Below are positions 43,883 to 54,289 of a stretch of DNA of 64,000 bases, one piece after another. This stretch comes from Burkholderia pyrrocinia (GTDB lineage: Bacteria > Pseudomonadota > Gammaproteobacteria > Burkholderiales > Burkholderiaceae), in contig NZ_CP070978.1 of assembly GCF_018417535.1 (NCBI RefSeq), positions 2,852,001 to 2,916,000 of the forward strand, given 5' to 3'. The notes under the pieces are model-generated. The model searched no databases and was not told the origin of the DNA. It saw only the letters and a list, made by a program, of their open reading frames with translations. Numbering within the stretch: position 1 is the stretch's first letter; the number at the start of each line of letters is the position of its first letter. The position numbers were made by a program, and so were the translations under genes.

Positions 43883-43908
43883 ATCGTTACATTGAGTGGT
43901 GTAACGAT
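43883..43908. promoter_or_regulatory. Inverted repeat (9-bp perfect arms) upstream of the SDR gene
   Basis: ATCGTTACA (43883-43891) and TGTAACGAT (43900-43908) are exact reverse complements with an 8-bp spacer. TTACA...TGTAA is typical of TetR-type operators. It starts 41 bp before the SDR start codon. No regulator gene adjoins it. Confidence 0.8.
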
Positions 43909-44009
43909 AGTGTGCGCGGGCGTGGCAGACAAGCGGGGGAATTAGACCGGCACTTCTAGCGCCGAAGCGTGGCGTGACGCAGCGGGCCGCGGCACACGGT
44001 CGGCAGGAT

Positions 44010-44300
44010 TTACCTGCCTCCGGCCAACGCGAATACTTCGGCGGCGGAGATCATCGCGGCCGCATTCGCGGGCGCCGGGCGTTCGGCCGGGCGGAAGACT
44101 TCGTCGCCGCGGTGGATGACCTGGCGCGACAGTGCGCAGGTGCCGGTGCGTTGCGCGAAGCGGCGGCGCCAGCGCTGTTCGCCGTAGTGACAGCGTCCGG
44201 GTTCGACCCAGCGGACGACGAGCAGCGTATCGGAACGTTCGAGGATTTCGACGTGGACGTCGGCGGGATCGAGCGCAGGCAGGGATTTGGAGGCCTTCAT
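44010..44300 (-). CDS. DUF3331 domain-containing protein
   Basis: A 96-residue protein of DUF3331, a Burkholderia-centred family of unknown function. Seen: VVRWVEPGRCHYGEQRWRRR, GTCALSRQVIHRGDEVFRP, and NAAAMISAAEVF at the end. The two cysteines (RCHYGEQ, GTCALS) and the His are the conserved positions and might bind a metal. Start ATG 44300 (MKASKSLPALD) fits the family; the frame extends upstream without support. Confidence 0.85.
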   Translation of the reverse strand: MKASKSLPALDPADVHVEILERSDTLLVVRWVEPGRCHYGEQRWRRRFAQRTGTCALSRQVIHRGDEVFRPAERPAPANAAAMISAAEVFALAGGR

Positions 44301-44494
44301 TTGCCGTTTCCTAAAGCTCGTGCGGTTTCGGCCGTGGCAGTGGATGTCACTACCCGATGGCGAATCCGTAGCGGTTTCCATGAGTGGTGCGCTAAATGTA
44401 AGCGTCTGTGACCGGAAAAAACATCCTGTCTGGATCAAATTACCTTTTGCCGATTTAGAAACAATCCAGGCTTATTTTCTTGGAAAGCACGGAC

Positions 44495-44524
44495 AAAAAC
44501 GCCCCGGACGGGAAGTCCGGGGCG
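44495..44524 (-). terminator. Strong rho-independent terminator without a protein gene
   Basis: CGCCCCGGAC (44500-44509) and GTCCGGGGCG (44515-44524) form a 10-bp perfect GC stem with a 5-nt loop. On the minus strand it is followed by five T (A-run 44495-44499 on plus). The nearest upstream minus-strand protein gene is absent for more than 1 kb. Confidence 0.88.
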
Positions 44525-44630
44525 GAAAATCGGCCCGCGCGCCGTGTCTGCTCGCCCAGTCACGGGATACATCGCCGGGGGACGGAGATGCCCGCAGGGA
44601 TCGAACGCGGGCGGGGTGGCGATGTACCGG
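44495..44630 (-). ncRNA. Candidate small RNA (structured, terminator-ended)
   Basis: On the minus strand, TACATCGCC (complement of 44618-44626) pairs over 42 nt with GGCGATGTA (complement of 44568-44576). It encloses a second perfect 6-bp stem, GCCCGC/GCGGGC (44590-44595 and 44607-44612). About 45 nt later comes the terminator at 44495-44524. No ORF uses this terminator. The 5' end is not defined because no promoter is clear. The family is unknown. Confidence 0.5.
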
Positions 44631-44965
44631 AAGCGCGGTCCGGCAACGCCATGATGGCGCGCGCATCCCGTTAAGACCCTGACGCGAACATGACTTTTTT
44701 GTCAGTTTGGCGCGGCCGCCGCGTCGGGCGCGTATGAAAAGTCGGATAAGAAGCCCGCCGGCATTGGGTTTGCGTGAATCCGACAGCGCGCCGCGATGGC
44801 CGGTCGAGCGCCGGATTCTTGTCCACCTGACGGATTTACGTGCCCGGGTAAATACTGAATCCCAAATTCGTGACAAACGCGCGATCACTTCCTATGATTG
44901 GTTGGACCTTTAGTCCTTTGTGCCAATCGGCCGACTGGCGGCTGGCTTTTTCGGGAGAGGTGCTC

Positions 44966-45730
44966 ATGAGATTGCAGGGCAAGCGCGCGCTGGTGACGGC
45001 GGCCGGGCAGGGCATCGGCCGCGCGACCGCGCTGCGGTTCGCAAGCGAGGGCGCCGACGTGCTGGCGACCGATATCAACGAAGCCGCGCTCGTGAGTCTC
45101 GAGGCCGACGCCGAACGCGCGGGAAGCAGGCTGACCACGCGGCGGCTCGACGTCACCGACGCGCACGACGTCGCGGCACTCGCCGCGAGCGAACGCGCGT
45201 TCGACGTGCTGTTCAACTGCGCGGGCTACGTGCATCACGGCTCGATCCTTGACTGCGACGAAGACGCGTGGGCGTTCTCGCTGAACCTGAACGTCACGTC
45301 GATGTACCGGTTGATCCGCGCGCTGCTGCCCGCGATGCTCGAAGCGGGCGGCGCGTCGATCATCAACATGGCATCGGCCGCGTCGAGCGTGAAGGGCGTG
45401 CCGAACCGCTTCGTGTACGGCACGACCAAGGCGGCCGTGATCGGCCTGACCAAGGCGGTGGCCGCCGATTTCGTCGAGCAGCGCATCCGTTGCAACGCGA
45501 TCTGCCCGGGCACGATCGAGTCGCCGTCGCTGGAGGCACGGATTGCCGAGCAGGCGCGCACGCGCCAGGTGTCGACCGACACCGTGCGCCAGGCGTTCGT
45601 CGCGCGCCAGCCGATGGGGCGCATCGGCAGCGCGGACGAAGTGGCCGCACTGGCGCTGTACCTGGCCTCCGACGAAGCGTCGTTCACGACCGGCGCGATT
45701 CACCTGATCGACGGCGGCTGGTCGAACTGA
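44966..45730 (+). CDS. SDR, probable 2-keto-3-deoxy-L-fuconate dehydrogenase
   Basis: A 254-residue short-chain dehydrogenase: VTAAGQGIGRATALRFA, FNCAGYVHHG, Ser in NMASAASSVKGV and Y-x-x-x-K in VYGTTKAAVIGL; the C-terminal IHLIDGGWSN closes the fold. In non-phosphorylating fucose pathways an SDR of this type oxidises 2-keto-3-deoxy-L-fuconate to the 2,4-diketo acid, the substrate of the hydrolase encoded next. GGGAGAGG precedes ATG 44966. It is the first gene of the fucose operon. Confidence 0.87.
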   Translation: MRLQGKRALVTAAGQGIGRATALRFASEGADVLATDINEAALVSLEADAERAGSRLTTRRLDVTDAHDVAALAASERAFDVLFNCAGYVHHGSILDCDEDAWAFSLNLNVTSMYRLIRALLPAMLEAGGASIINMASAASSVKGVPNRFVYGTTKAAVIGLTKAVAADFVEQRIRCNAICPGTIESPSLEARIAEQARTRQVSTDTVRQAFVARQPMGRIGSADEVAALALYLASDEASFTTGAIHLIDGGWSN

Positions 45731-45773
45731 CCGCGCTTCCCCATTCACTCTCTGTTTCCGTTCAGACAACCCC

Positions 45774-46616
45774 ATGAAACTGCTGAGATTTGGCGACAAA
45801 CACCATGAAAAGCCGGGCCTGCTCGATGCGCATGGCCACATCCGCGACCTGTCCGGCGTGATCGACGACATCGCCGGCGACGCGCTGGCGCCGGCGTCGC
45901 TCGCGCGGCTGCGCGACATTCCGCCGTCGTCGCTGCCGCTCGTCGAAGGCACGCCACGGCTCGGCGCGTGCGTCGGCCGCGTCGGCAAGTTCATCTGCAT
46001 CGGGCTCAACTATTCCGATCACGCGGCCGAATCGGGGATGGAGGTGCCGAAGGAGCCGGTTGTGTTCGGCAAGTGGACGAGCGCGATCTCGGGGCCGAAC
46101 GACGACGTCGAGATTCCGCGCGGCTCGGAGAAGACCGACTGGGAAGTCGAGCTCGGCGTGGTGATCGGCCAGGGCGGCCGCTATATCGCGGAAGCCGACG
46201 CGCTGTCGCACGTCGCCGGCTACTGCGTCGTGAACGACGTGTCGGAGCGCGAATTCCAGCTCGAACGCGGCGGCACGTGGGACAAGGGCAAGGGCAACGA
46301 CACGTTCGGGCCGCTCGGCCCGTGGCTCGTGACGGCCGACGAAGTGCCCGATCCGCACGCGCTGCGGCTGTGGCTCGACGTCGACGGCCACCGCTACCAG
46401 AACGGCACGACCGCGACGATGGTGTTCCGCGTGCCGCACCTGATCAGCTACCTGAGCCGCTTCATGAGCCTGCAGCCGGGCGACGTGATCTCGACCGGCA
46501 CGCCGCCGGGCGTCGGCCTCGGGCAGAAACCGCCCGTCTATCTGCGCGCCGGGCAGGTGATCACGCTCGGCATCGACGGGCTCGGCGAGCAGCGCCAGCG
46601 CACCGTGCAGGCCTGA
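45774..46616 (+). CDS. Fumarylacetoacetase-family 2,4-diketo-3-deoxy-L-fuconate hydrolase
   Basis: A 280-residue hydrolase of the FAH family. The metal-binding part is FICIGLNYSDHAAESG, with carboxylate ligands in DWEVELGVVIG; CVVNDVSEREFQ and GDVISTGTPPGVG are family hallmarks. In this pathway it splits the diketo acid to pyruvate and lactate. It lies 43 bp after the SDR and 23 bp before the dehydratase. Confidence 0.88.
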   Translation: MKLLRFGDKHHEKPGLLDAHGHIRDLSGVIDDIAGDALAPASLARLRDIPPSSLPLVEGTPRLGACVGRVGKFICIGLNYSDHAAESGMEVPKEPVVFGKWTSAISGPNDDVEIPRGSEKTDWEVELGVVIGQGGRYIAEADALSHVAGYCVVNDVSEREFQLERGGTWDKGKGNDTFGPLGPWLVTADEVPDPHALRLWLDVDGHRYQNGTTATMVFRVPHLISYLSRFMSLQPGDVISTGTPPGVGLGQKPPVYLRAGQVITLGIDGLGEQRQRTVQA

Positions 46617-46639
46617 TTTCCTTTAACGGACGGTTCGTC

Positions 46640-47917
46640 ATGCCTATCATTCGATCGATGCGCGTCCTCGACGTGCGCTTCCCGACTTCGCAGCAGCTCG
46701 ACGGTTCCGACGCAATGAATCCGGACCCCGATTATTCGGCCGCGTACGTCGTGCTCGAAACCGACCGCGACGGGCTCGAAGGTCACGGGCTCACGTTCAC
46801 CATCGGGCGCGGCAACGAAATCTGCTGCGCGGCGATCGACGCGATGCGCCACCTCGTCGTCGGCCTCGACCTCGACTGGATCCGCGCGGACATGGGCCGC
46901 TTCTGGCGGCACGTCACGTCGGACAGCCAGTTGCGCTGGATCGGCCCCGACAAGGGCGCGATCCACCTGGCGACGGGCGCCGTCGTCAACGCGGTGTGGG
47001 ATCTGTGGGCGAAGGCCGTCGGCAAGCCGCTGTGGCGGCTCGTCGCCGACATGAGCCCCGAGGAACTGGTGCGCGCGATCGACTTTCGTTACCTGACCGA
47101 CTGCCTGACGCCGGACGAAGCGCTCGACCTGCTGCGCCGGCAGGCGCCCGGCAAGGCTGCGCGGATCGCGGCGCTGGAGCGCGACGGCTACCCGTGCTAC
47201 ACGACGTCGGCGGGCTGGCTCGGCTACAGCGACGACAAGCTGCGTCGGCTGTGCCGCGAGGCCGTCGACGCGGGGTTCGATTACGTGAAGCTGAAGGTCG
47301 GCGCGAATCTCGAGGACGACATCCGCCGCGTGACGATCGCGCGCGAGGTGATCGGCCCCGAGCGCAAGCTGATGATCGACGCGAACCAGGTGTGGGAAGT
47401 CGACGAGGCGATCGACTGGGTGCGCGAACTCGCGTTCGCGCGGCCGTGGTTCATCGAGGAGCCGACGAGCCCCGACGACGTCGAGGGGCATCGCAAGATC
47501 CGCAAGGCGATCGCGCCCGTGCAGGTCGCGACCGGCGAGATGTGTCAGAACCGCGTACTGTTCAAGCAGTTCATCGCGCGCGGCGCGATCGACGTCGTGC
47601 AGATCGATGCGTGCCGGCTCGGCGGCGTGAACGAGATTCTCGCGGTGATGCTGATGGCCGCGAAGTACGGACTGCCGGTGTGCCCGCATGCCGGCGGCGT
47701 CGGGTTGTGCGAGTACGTGCAGCACCTGTCGATGATCGACTACGTGTGCATTTCCGGCACGAAGGAAGGGCGCGTGACCGAATACGTCGATCACCTGCAC
47801 GAGCATTTCGTCGAACCGTGCGTGGTGCGCGGCGCGGCGTACATGCCGCCGACGGCGCCCGGTTTCTCGATCGAGATGAAGCCCGAATCGCTGGAGCAAT
47901 ACCGGTTCCGCGGCTGA
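46640..47917 (+). CDS. fucD: L-fuconate dehydratase
   Basis: A 425-residue enolase-superfamily (mandelate racemase group) enzyme. The N-terminal capping domain reads DVRFPTSQQLDGSDAMNPDPDYSAAYVVLETD, characteristic of L-fuconate dehydratase. The barrel has the base pair K-x-K in YVKLKVGANL, metal ligands in MIDANQVWEV, WFIEEPTSPDD and ATGEMC, and the His/Glu end in PHAGGVGLCEYVQH. It dehydrates L-fuconate to 2-keto-3-deoxy-L-fuconate. The diagnostic enzyme of the operon: its specificity points to L-fucose over rhamnose. Confidence 0.93.
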   Translation: MPIIRSMRVLDVRFPTSQQLDGSDAMNPDPDYSAAYVVLETDRDGLEGHGLTFTIGRGNEICCAAIDAMRHLVVGLDLDWIRADMGRFWRHVTSDSQLRWIGPDKGAIHLATGAVVNAVWDLWAKAVGKPLWRLVADMSPEELVRAIDFRYLTDCLTPDEALDLLRRQAPGKAARIAALERDGYPCYTTSAGWLGYSDDKLRRLCREAVDAGFDYVKLKVGANLEDDIRRVTIAREVIGPERKLMIDANQVWEVDEAIDWVRELAFARPWFIEEPTSPDDVEGHRKIRKAIAPVQVATGEMCQNRVLFKQFIARGAIDVVQIDACRLGGVNEILAVMLMAAKYGLPVCPHAGGVGLCEYVQHLSMIDYVCISGTKEGRVTEYVDHLHEHFVEPCVVRGAAYMPPTAPGFSIEMKPESLEQYRFRG

Positions 47918-47924
47918 AGCATGA

Positions 47925-48758
<834 letters not shown>

Positions 48759-50318
48759 ATGCAGCGGAACCCCGACCCCATGCAACCCGACCCGAACCTG
48801 AATGCCGCGCCGCCGCTGATTGCGTTGAGCGGCATCGGCAAGCGCTTTCCGGGCGTGCAGGCGCTCGACGACTGCCGTTTCGACCTGCATGCCGGCGAAG
48901 TGCATGCGCTGATGGGCGAGAACGGCGCCGGCAAGTCGACGCTGATGAAGATCCTCGCGGGCGTGTACCAGCGCGACGAAGGCGAGATCCGGATGGACGG
49001 CCGCGCGGTGGAGATCGCCGATCCGCGCGCCGCGCAGGCGCTCGGGATCGGCATCATCCATCAGGAACTGAACCTGATGAACCACCTGAGCGTCGCGCAG
49101 AACATCTTCATCGGCCGCGAGCCGCGCGGGCGCTTCGGCGTGTTCGTCGACGAAGAAAAACTGAACCGCGACGCGGCCGCGATCTTCGCGCGGATGCGGC
49201 TCGATCTCGACCCGCGCACGCCGGTCGGCCGGCTGACGGTTGCGAAGCAGCAGATGGTCGAGATCGCGAAGGCACTGTCGTTCGACTCGCGCGTGCTGAT
49301 CATGGACGAGCCGACCGCCGCGCTCAACAACGCGGAGATCGCGGAGCTGTTCCGTATCATCCGCGACCTGCGTGCGCACGGCGTCGGCATCGTCTACATC
49401 TCGCACAAGATGGACGAACTGCGCCAGATCGCCGATCGCGTGACCGTGATGCGCGACGGCAAGTACGTCGCGACCGTGCCGATGGCCGAAACGTCGATGG
49501 ACGCGATCATCGCGATGATGGTCGGCCGCCAGCTCGGTACGGAAGTGCGCACACCGCCCGATACGTCTGCGAACGACATCGCGCTCGAAGTGCGCGGGCT
49601 GTCGCGCGGCCGCGCGATCCGCGACGTCGGCTTCACGCTGCGGCGCGGCGAGATTCTCGGCTTCGCGGGGCTGATGGGCGCGGGCCGTACCGAGGTCGCG
49701 CGCGCGGTGTTCGGCGCGGACCCGGTCGACGCGGGCGAGATTCGCGTGCACGGCAAGACCGTGACGATCCGCACGCCGGCCGACGCGGTCGCGCACGGGA
49801 TCGGCTACCTGTCCGAAGACCGCAAGCACTTCGGGCTCGCGGTCGGGATGGACGTGCAGAACAATATCGCGCTGTCGAGCATGCGCCGTTTCGTGCGCCG
49901 CGGCGTGTTTCTCGATGCACGCGAAATGCGCGACACCGCGCAGGCGTATGTGCGGCAGCTCGCGATCCGCACGCCGTCGGTCGCGCAGCCCGCGCGGCTG
50001 CTGTCGGGCGGCAACCAGCAGAAGATCGTGATCGCGAAATGGCTGCTGCGCGACTGCGACATCCTGTTCTTCGACGAGCCGACGCGCGGCATCGACGTCG
50101 GCGCGAAAAGCGAGATCTACAAGCTGCTCGACGCGCTCGCCGCCGACGGCAAGGCGATCGTGATGATCTCGTCGGAACTGCCCGAGGTGCTGCGCATGAG
50201 CCACCGGATTCTCGTGATGTGCGAAGGCCGCGTCACCGGCGAATTGCGGGCGGCCGACGCCACGCAGGAAAAGATCATGCAGCTCGCGACGCAGCGCGAG
50301 TCGACCGTATTGTCCTGA
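48759..50318 (+). CDS. Sugar ABC importer, fused double ATP-binding protein
   Basis: A 519-residue ATPase with two cassettes, as in RbsA/XylG/MglA. First: Walker [11 protein letters not shown], degenerate signature, Walker [12 protein letters not shown]. Second: [15 protein letters not shown] (degenerate Walker A), signature [16 protein letters not shown], Walker [15 protein letters not shown]. The start is ATG 48759, directly after the dehydrogenase stop, or ATG 48780. It powers sugar import with the permease and binding protein that follow; L-fucose is inferred from context. Confidence 0.92.
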   Translation: MQRNPDPMQPDPNLNAAPPLIALSGIGKRFPGVQALDDCRFDLHAGEVHALMGENGAGKSTLMKILAGVYQRDEGEIRMDGRAVEIADPRAAQALGIGIIHQELNLMNHLSVAQNIFIGREPRGRFGVFVDEEKLNRDAAAIFARMRLDLDPRTPVGRLTVAKQQMVEIAKALSFDSRVLIMDEPTAALNNAEIAELFRIIRDLRAHGVGIVYISHKMDELRQIADRVTVMRDGKYVATVPMAETSMDAIIAMMVGRQLGTEVRTPPDTSANDIALEVRGLSRGRAIRDVGFTLRRGEILGFAGLMGAGRTEVARAVFGADPVDAGEIRVHGKTVTIRTPADAVAHGIGYLSEDRKHFGLAVGMDVQNNIALSSMRRFVRRGVFLDAREMRDTAQAYVRQLAIRTPSVAQPARLLSGGNQQKIVIAKWLLRDCDILFFDEPTRGIDVGAKSEIYKLLDALAADGKAIVMISSELPEVLRMSHRILVMCEGRVTGELRAADATQEKIMQLATQRESTVLS

Positions 50319-50337
50319 TTCAGACGCTTACCCGATC

Positions 50338-51375
50338 ATGTCCAACGATACGCATCCCGTCCCGCCCATGGCTTCCGGCAACACGCCGGCCGGCACCTCC
50401 GGCTTCCGCGCGCGCTTCTTCAACCCGGCCGCGCGGCAGAAGCTGCTCGCGTTCGCGAGCCTCGTGCTGCTGATCGTGTTCTTCAGCGTCGCGTCGCCGA
50501 ACTTCCTCGAAGTCGACAACCTCGTCACGATCCTGCAGGCCACCGCCGTGAACGGCGTGCTTGCGGTGGCCTGCACCTACGTGATCATCACGTCGGGCAT
50601 CGACCTGTCGGTCGGCACGCTGATGACGTTCTGCGCGGTGATGGCGGGCGTCGTGCTCACGAAGTGGGGGATGCCGCTGCCGCTCGGGATCGCGGCCGCG
50701 CTGCTGTTCGGCGCGCTTTCCGGCTGCGTGTCGGGCTTCGTGATCGCGAAGATGAAGGTGCCGCCGTTCATCGCGACGCTCGGCATGATGATGCTGCTCA
50801 AGGGGCTGTCGCTCGTGATCTCGGGCACGCGGCCGATCTACTTCAACGACACGCCGGGCTTCACGTCGATCGCGCAGGATTCGCTGATCGGCAACCTGAT
50901 CCCCGCGGTGCCGATTCCGAACGCGGTGCTGATCCTGTTCCTCGTCGCGATCGGCGCATCGATCGTGCTGAACCGGACGATCTTCGGCCGCTACACGTTC
51001 GCGCTCGGCAGCAACGAGGAAGCGCTGCGGCTGTCCGGCGTGAACGTCGACGCGTGGAAGATCGCGGTCTACACGTTCAGCGGCGCGGTGTGCGGGATCG
51101 CCGGGCTCCTGATCGCGTCGCGGCTGAATTCCGCGCAGCCCGCACTCGGGCAGGGCTACGAGCTCGATGCGATCGCGGCCGTCGTGATCGGCGGCACGTC
51201 GCTGTCGGGCGGCGCGGGCAGCATCGTCGGCACCATCATCGGCGCGTTCATCATGAGCGTGCTGACCAACGGCCTGCGCATCATGTCGGTCGCGCAGGAA
51301 TGGCAGACGGTCGTGACCGGCGTGATCATCATCCTCGCCGTCTACGTCGATATCCTGCGCCGGCGGCGTCGTTGA
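50338..51375 (+). CDS. Sugar ABC importer permease (RbsC-type)
   Basis: A 345-residue inner-membrane protein with about ten hydrophobic segments, BPD_transp_2 type. Seen: SGIDLSVGTLMTFCAVMAGV, MKVPPFIATLGMMMLLKGLSL, the EAA-like NEEALRLSGVNVDAWKIAVYTFSG, and GGTSLSGGAGSIVGTIIGAF. It begins with a 40-residue polar N-terminal tail. It lies 19 bp after the ATPase gene. Confidence 0.93.
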   Translation: MSNDTHPVPPMASGNTPAGTSGFRARFFNPAARQKLLAFASLVLLIVFFSVASPNFLEVDNLVTILQATAVNGVLAVACTYVIITSGIDLSVGTLMTFCAVMAGVVLTKWGMPLPLGIAAALLFGALSGCVSGFVIAKMKVPPFIATLGMMMLLKGLSLVISGTRPIYFNDTPGFTSIAQDSLIGNLIPAVPIPNAVLILFLVAIGASIVLNRTIFGRYTFALGSNEEALRLSGVNVDAWKIAVYTFSGAVCGIAGLLIASRLNSAQPALGQGYELDAIAAVVIGGTSLSGGAGSIVGTIIGAFIMSVLTNGLRIMSVAQEWQTVVTGVIIILAVYVDILRRRRR

Positions 51376-51445
51376 CGCGCGCATTCATCTGCTTCACCGC
51401 CGGCGTGGCCGGCATTCCAGTCGATACCAACCAAGGAGACGCGAA

Positions 51446-52387
51446 GTGATCAGGAGCAAGGTGTTGAACGCGATCGTCGGGCTGACGTTCGCCGTCGGCG
51501 TCACAGCCGGCGCGCAGGCGCAGGAAACCTACATCCCGCTGATCTCGAAGGGCTTCCAGCATCAGTTCTGGCAGGCCGTGAAATCGGGCGCGATGCAGGC
51601 CGCGAAGGACTACAAGGTGAAGGTGACGTTCGAAGGGCCCGAGACCGAGGCGATGGTCGACAAGCAGATCGACATGCTGTCCGCCGCGATCGCGAAGAAG
51701 CCGGCCGCGCTCGGCTTCGCGGCGCTCGACAGCAAGGCCGCGCTGCCGCTGCTGAAGAAGGCGCAGGCCGAGAAGATCCCGGTGATCGCGTTCGACTCGG
51801 GCGTCGACAGCGACATCCCGATGACGACCGCCGCGACCAACAACAAGGCCGCCGCGTCGTTGGCCGCCGACAAGCTCGCCGCGCTGATCGGCGACGAAGG
51901 CGAGGTGGCCGTGGTCGCGCACGACCAGACGAGCCGCACCGGCATCGACCGCCGCGACGGCTTTCTCGAACGGATGAAGTCGGCACACCCGAAGGTGAAG
52001 GTCGTGACCGTGCAGTACGGCGAAGGCGACCAGTTGAAGTCGACCGAGGTGACGAAGTCGATCCTGCAGGCGTATCCGAAGCTCAAGGGGCTGTTCGGCA
52101 CCAACGAAGGCTCGGCGATCGGCGTGGTCAACGGCGTGCGCGAGATGAAGCGCAAGGTCGTGATCGTCGGCTACGATTCGGGCAAGCAGCAGAAGGACGC
52201 GATCCGCAGCGGGCTGATGGCCGGCGCGATCACGCAGAATCCGGTCGGGATCGGCTACAAGACGGTCGAGGCGGCCGTGAAGGCGATCAAGGGCGAGAAG
52301 CTGCCGAAGATCATCGATACCGGTTTCTATTGGTACGACAAGACCAATATCGACGATCCGAAGGTCGCGGCGGCGTTGTACGACTGA
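51446..52387 (+). CDS. Periplasmic sugar-binding protein of the fucose ABC importer
   Basis: A 313-residue LacI-like type I binding protein (RbsB group). The signal peptide runs to about residue 24 (VIVGLTFAVGVTAGAQAQ). Conserved: ISKGFQHQFWQAVKSGAMQAAKDY, IPVIAFDSGVDS, FGTNEGSAIGVVNGV and VGYDSGKQQKDAI. The start is GTG 51446 behind AAGGAG. It captures the sugar (likely L-fucose) for the permease. Confidence 0.92.
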   Translation: MIRSKVLNAIVGLTFAVGVTAGAQAQETYIPLISKGFQHQFWQAVKSGAMQAAKDYKVKVTFEGPETEAMVDKQIDMLSAAIAKKPAALGFAALDSKAALPLLKKAQAEKIPVIAFDSGVDSDIPMTTAATNNKAAASLAADKLAALIGDEGEVAVVAHDQTSRTGIDRRDGFLERMKSAHPKVKVVTVQYGEGDQLKSTEVTKSILQAYPKLKGLFGTNEGSAIGVVNGVREMKRKVVIVGYDSGKQQKDAIRSGLMAGAITQNPVGIGYKTVEAAVKAIKGEKLPKIIDTGFYWYDKTNIDDPKVAAALYD

Positions 52388-52471
52388 ATGCCGTGCCACG
52401 GCGTCGCCGCACGCGCGTGTGGCGGGCGCGGCGACGCGTGACGGCATGTGACGGCGGAACACGAGGACACC

Positions 52472-53344
52472 ATGGGCGCAGTGCGTATCGATTCCCATCA
52501 GCACTTCTGGCGTTATCGCGCGGCCGACTATCCGTGGATCGACGCCGGGATGGGCGTGCTCGCGCACGACTACCTGCCCGACGCGCTGTGGCCGCTGATG
52601 CGTGCGCAGGCGCTCGGCGCGTCGATCGCGGTGCAGGCGCGCGCGGGACGCGACGAGACGGCATTCCTGCTCGAGCTCGCCCGCGACGACGCGCGCATCG
52701 CGGCGGTGGTCGGCTGGGAGGATCTCGGCGCGCCGCAGCTTGCCGATCGTGTCGCCGAATGGCGCAGCCCGAAGCTGCGCGGCTTTCGTCATCAGGTGCA
52801 GGACGAGGCCGATGTCGGCGCGTTCGTCGCGGATGCCGGTTTCAATCGCGGCGTCGCGTGGCTGCAGGCGAACGGCTATGTGTACGACGTGCTCGTGTTC
52901 GAGCGCCAGTTGCCGGACGTGCGCGCGTTCTGCGCGCGGCACGACGCGCACTGGCTCGTGCTCGATCATGTCGGCAAGCCCGCGCTGGCCGAGTTCGAGC
53001 GCGACGAAACGGCGTTGCCGCGCTGGCGCGCTGCGCTGCGCGAACTGGGCGCGATGCCGCATGTCACGTGCAAGCTGTCGGGGCTCGTGACCGAGGCCGA
53101 CTGGCGGCGCGGGCTGCGCGCGCAGGATATCCGGCACATCGAGCAATGCCTCGACGCGGCGCTCGACGCGTTCGGCCCGCAGCGGCTGATGTTCGGATCG
53201 GACTGGCCCGTGTGCCTGCTTGCCGCGTCGTATGACGAAGTGGCGTCGATCGTTGAGCGCTGGGCCGAATCGCGGCTGTCGGCGGCCGAGCGCAACGCGC
53301 TGTGGGGCGGCACGGCCGCGCAGTGTTACGGGGTGCCGGCGTGA
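52472..53344 (+). CDS. Amidohydrolase-family L-fuconolactonase
   Basis: A 290-residue metal-dependent hydrolase (amidohydrolase_2). The N-terminal metal site is RIDSHQHFWRY; further ligands are H in GFRHQVQDE, H in LVLDHVGKP and D in MFGSDWPVC. It opens fuconolactone to L-fuconate between the dehydrogenase and dehydratase steps. GAGGACACC precedes ATG 52472. Confidence 0.9.
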   Translation: MGAVRIDSHQHFWRYRAADYPWIDAGMGVLAHDYLPDALWPLMRAQALGASIAVQARAGRDETAFLLELARDDARIAAVVGWEDLGAPQLADRVAEWRSPKLRGFRHQVQDEADVGAFVADAGFNRGVAWLQANGYVYDVLVFERQLPDVRAFCARHDAHWLVLDHVGKPALAEFERDETALPRWRAALRELGAMPHVTCKLSGLVTEADWRRGLRAQDIRHIEQCLDAALDAFGPQRLMFGSDWPVCLLAASYDEVASIVERWAESRLSAAERNALWGGTAAQCYGVPA

Positions 53345-53503
53345 GTGCGCGGCTTCGTCGGGCGAATGCCGGCGGGCACCGTGGCGTATCGATGGTTGCA
53401 GCCGCATCGATACGCAGGCCGGCGCACGGGCCCCGGCATATAAAATAGGCGCGAACGGTCTGCGCGATTCGTCGGACCGAAACCGATTACCTGCATCAAA
53501 CGT

Positions 53504-54265
53504 ATGTCCATCCAGCCGATTCAGAACCGCCGCCTCTACCAGCAGATCGCCGACAAGCTCAGTGCGATGATCGAGTCCGGCGATTTTCCGCCGGGCAGCT
53601 ATCTGCCGCCCGAGCGCGAACTGGCCGAACAGTTCGGCGTGTCGCGCACGTCGGTGCGCGAAGCGCTGATCGCGCTCGAAGTCAGCGGGCTCGTCAGCGT
53701 GCGCGTCGGCGACGGCGTGAAGGTGCGCCATCCCGAAACGGCCGCCGCACCCGAGCCCGAACCCGAAGCGAAGGCCGCGCCGTTCACGATCGTCGAGATC
53801 GATCCCGAACTCGGCATCGCGCTCGACCTCGACACCGAAATCCCGCCGTTCGCGCTGTTGCAGGCGCGCCGGCTGATCGAGCCGGAAGCCGCGTCGCTGG
53901 CCGCGAAGCACGGCTCGGACGAGCAGATCGAAGGGATCCACGAAGCGTTCCTGCGCAACCAGGAAGACAACCGCAGCGGCTCGCTCACGCACCCGGGCGA
54001 CCGGCTGTTCCATATCCGCATCGCGGAAGCGAGCGACAACCCCGCGTATGCGCTGATGATCAAGCAGTTGCTCGCGCACAAGTACGACCTGATGTTCCAG
54101 CGACTGCAGTCGCTGTACATGCCGAACGACATGCCGCACCGGTCGGAACTGGAGCACCGCGCGATCCTCGACGCGATCCGCGCGCGCGACCCGGAGGCCG
54201 CGCGTCGCGCGATGGCCGAACATCTCGACGAAGTCATCCGCATCTTCGGCCGCGCGCTCGACTGA
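53504..54265 (+). CDS. GntR/FadR-family regulator of the fucose operon
   Basis: A 253-residue regulator. The winged helix reads YQQIADKLSAMIESGDFPPGSYLPPERELAEQFGVSRTSVREAL-like sequence across residues 10-52. A Glu/Pro-rich linker (83-95) leads to an FCD ligand domain with metal-binding His/Asp positions (PGDRLFHIRIAEAS, EHRAILDAI). A TATAAAAT-like -10 lies near 53441. It is adjacent to and downstream of the operon on the same strand, as is usual for sugar-acid-responsive GntR repressors. Confidence 0.9.
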   Translation: MSIQPIQNRRLYQQIADKLSAMIESGDFPPGSYLPPERELAEQFGVSRTSVREALIALEVSGLVSVRVGDGVKVRHPETAAAPEPEPEAKAAPFTIVEIDPELGIALDLDTEIPPFALLQARRLIEPEAASLAAKHGSDEQIEGIHEAFLRNQEDNRSGSLTHPGDRLFHIRIAEASDNPAYALMIKQLLAHKYDLMFQRLQSLYMPNDMPHRSELEHRAILDAIRARDPEAARRAMAEHLDEVIRIFGRALD

Positions 54266-54289
54266 GCGCGCGGTTACGCGTTCAAGCGT

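Larger units (their letters stand above)
44301..44965. other. Intergenic region with a probable small RNA
   Basis: There is no protein gene in 665 bp. The central part (44495-44630) is highly structured and ends, on the minus strand, in a strong terminator; it is listed as a candidate RNA. The right part contains the promoter of the fucose operon. GGGAGAGG at 44953-44960 is the ribosome site for the gene at 44966. Confidence 0.6.

Noticed and set aside
51329..54223. 964-codon minus-strand frame across the sugar-binding protein, lactonase and GntR genes
   Set aside because: It lies opposite three well-supported genes and shows no family motifs.
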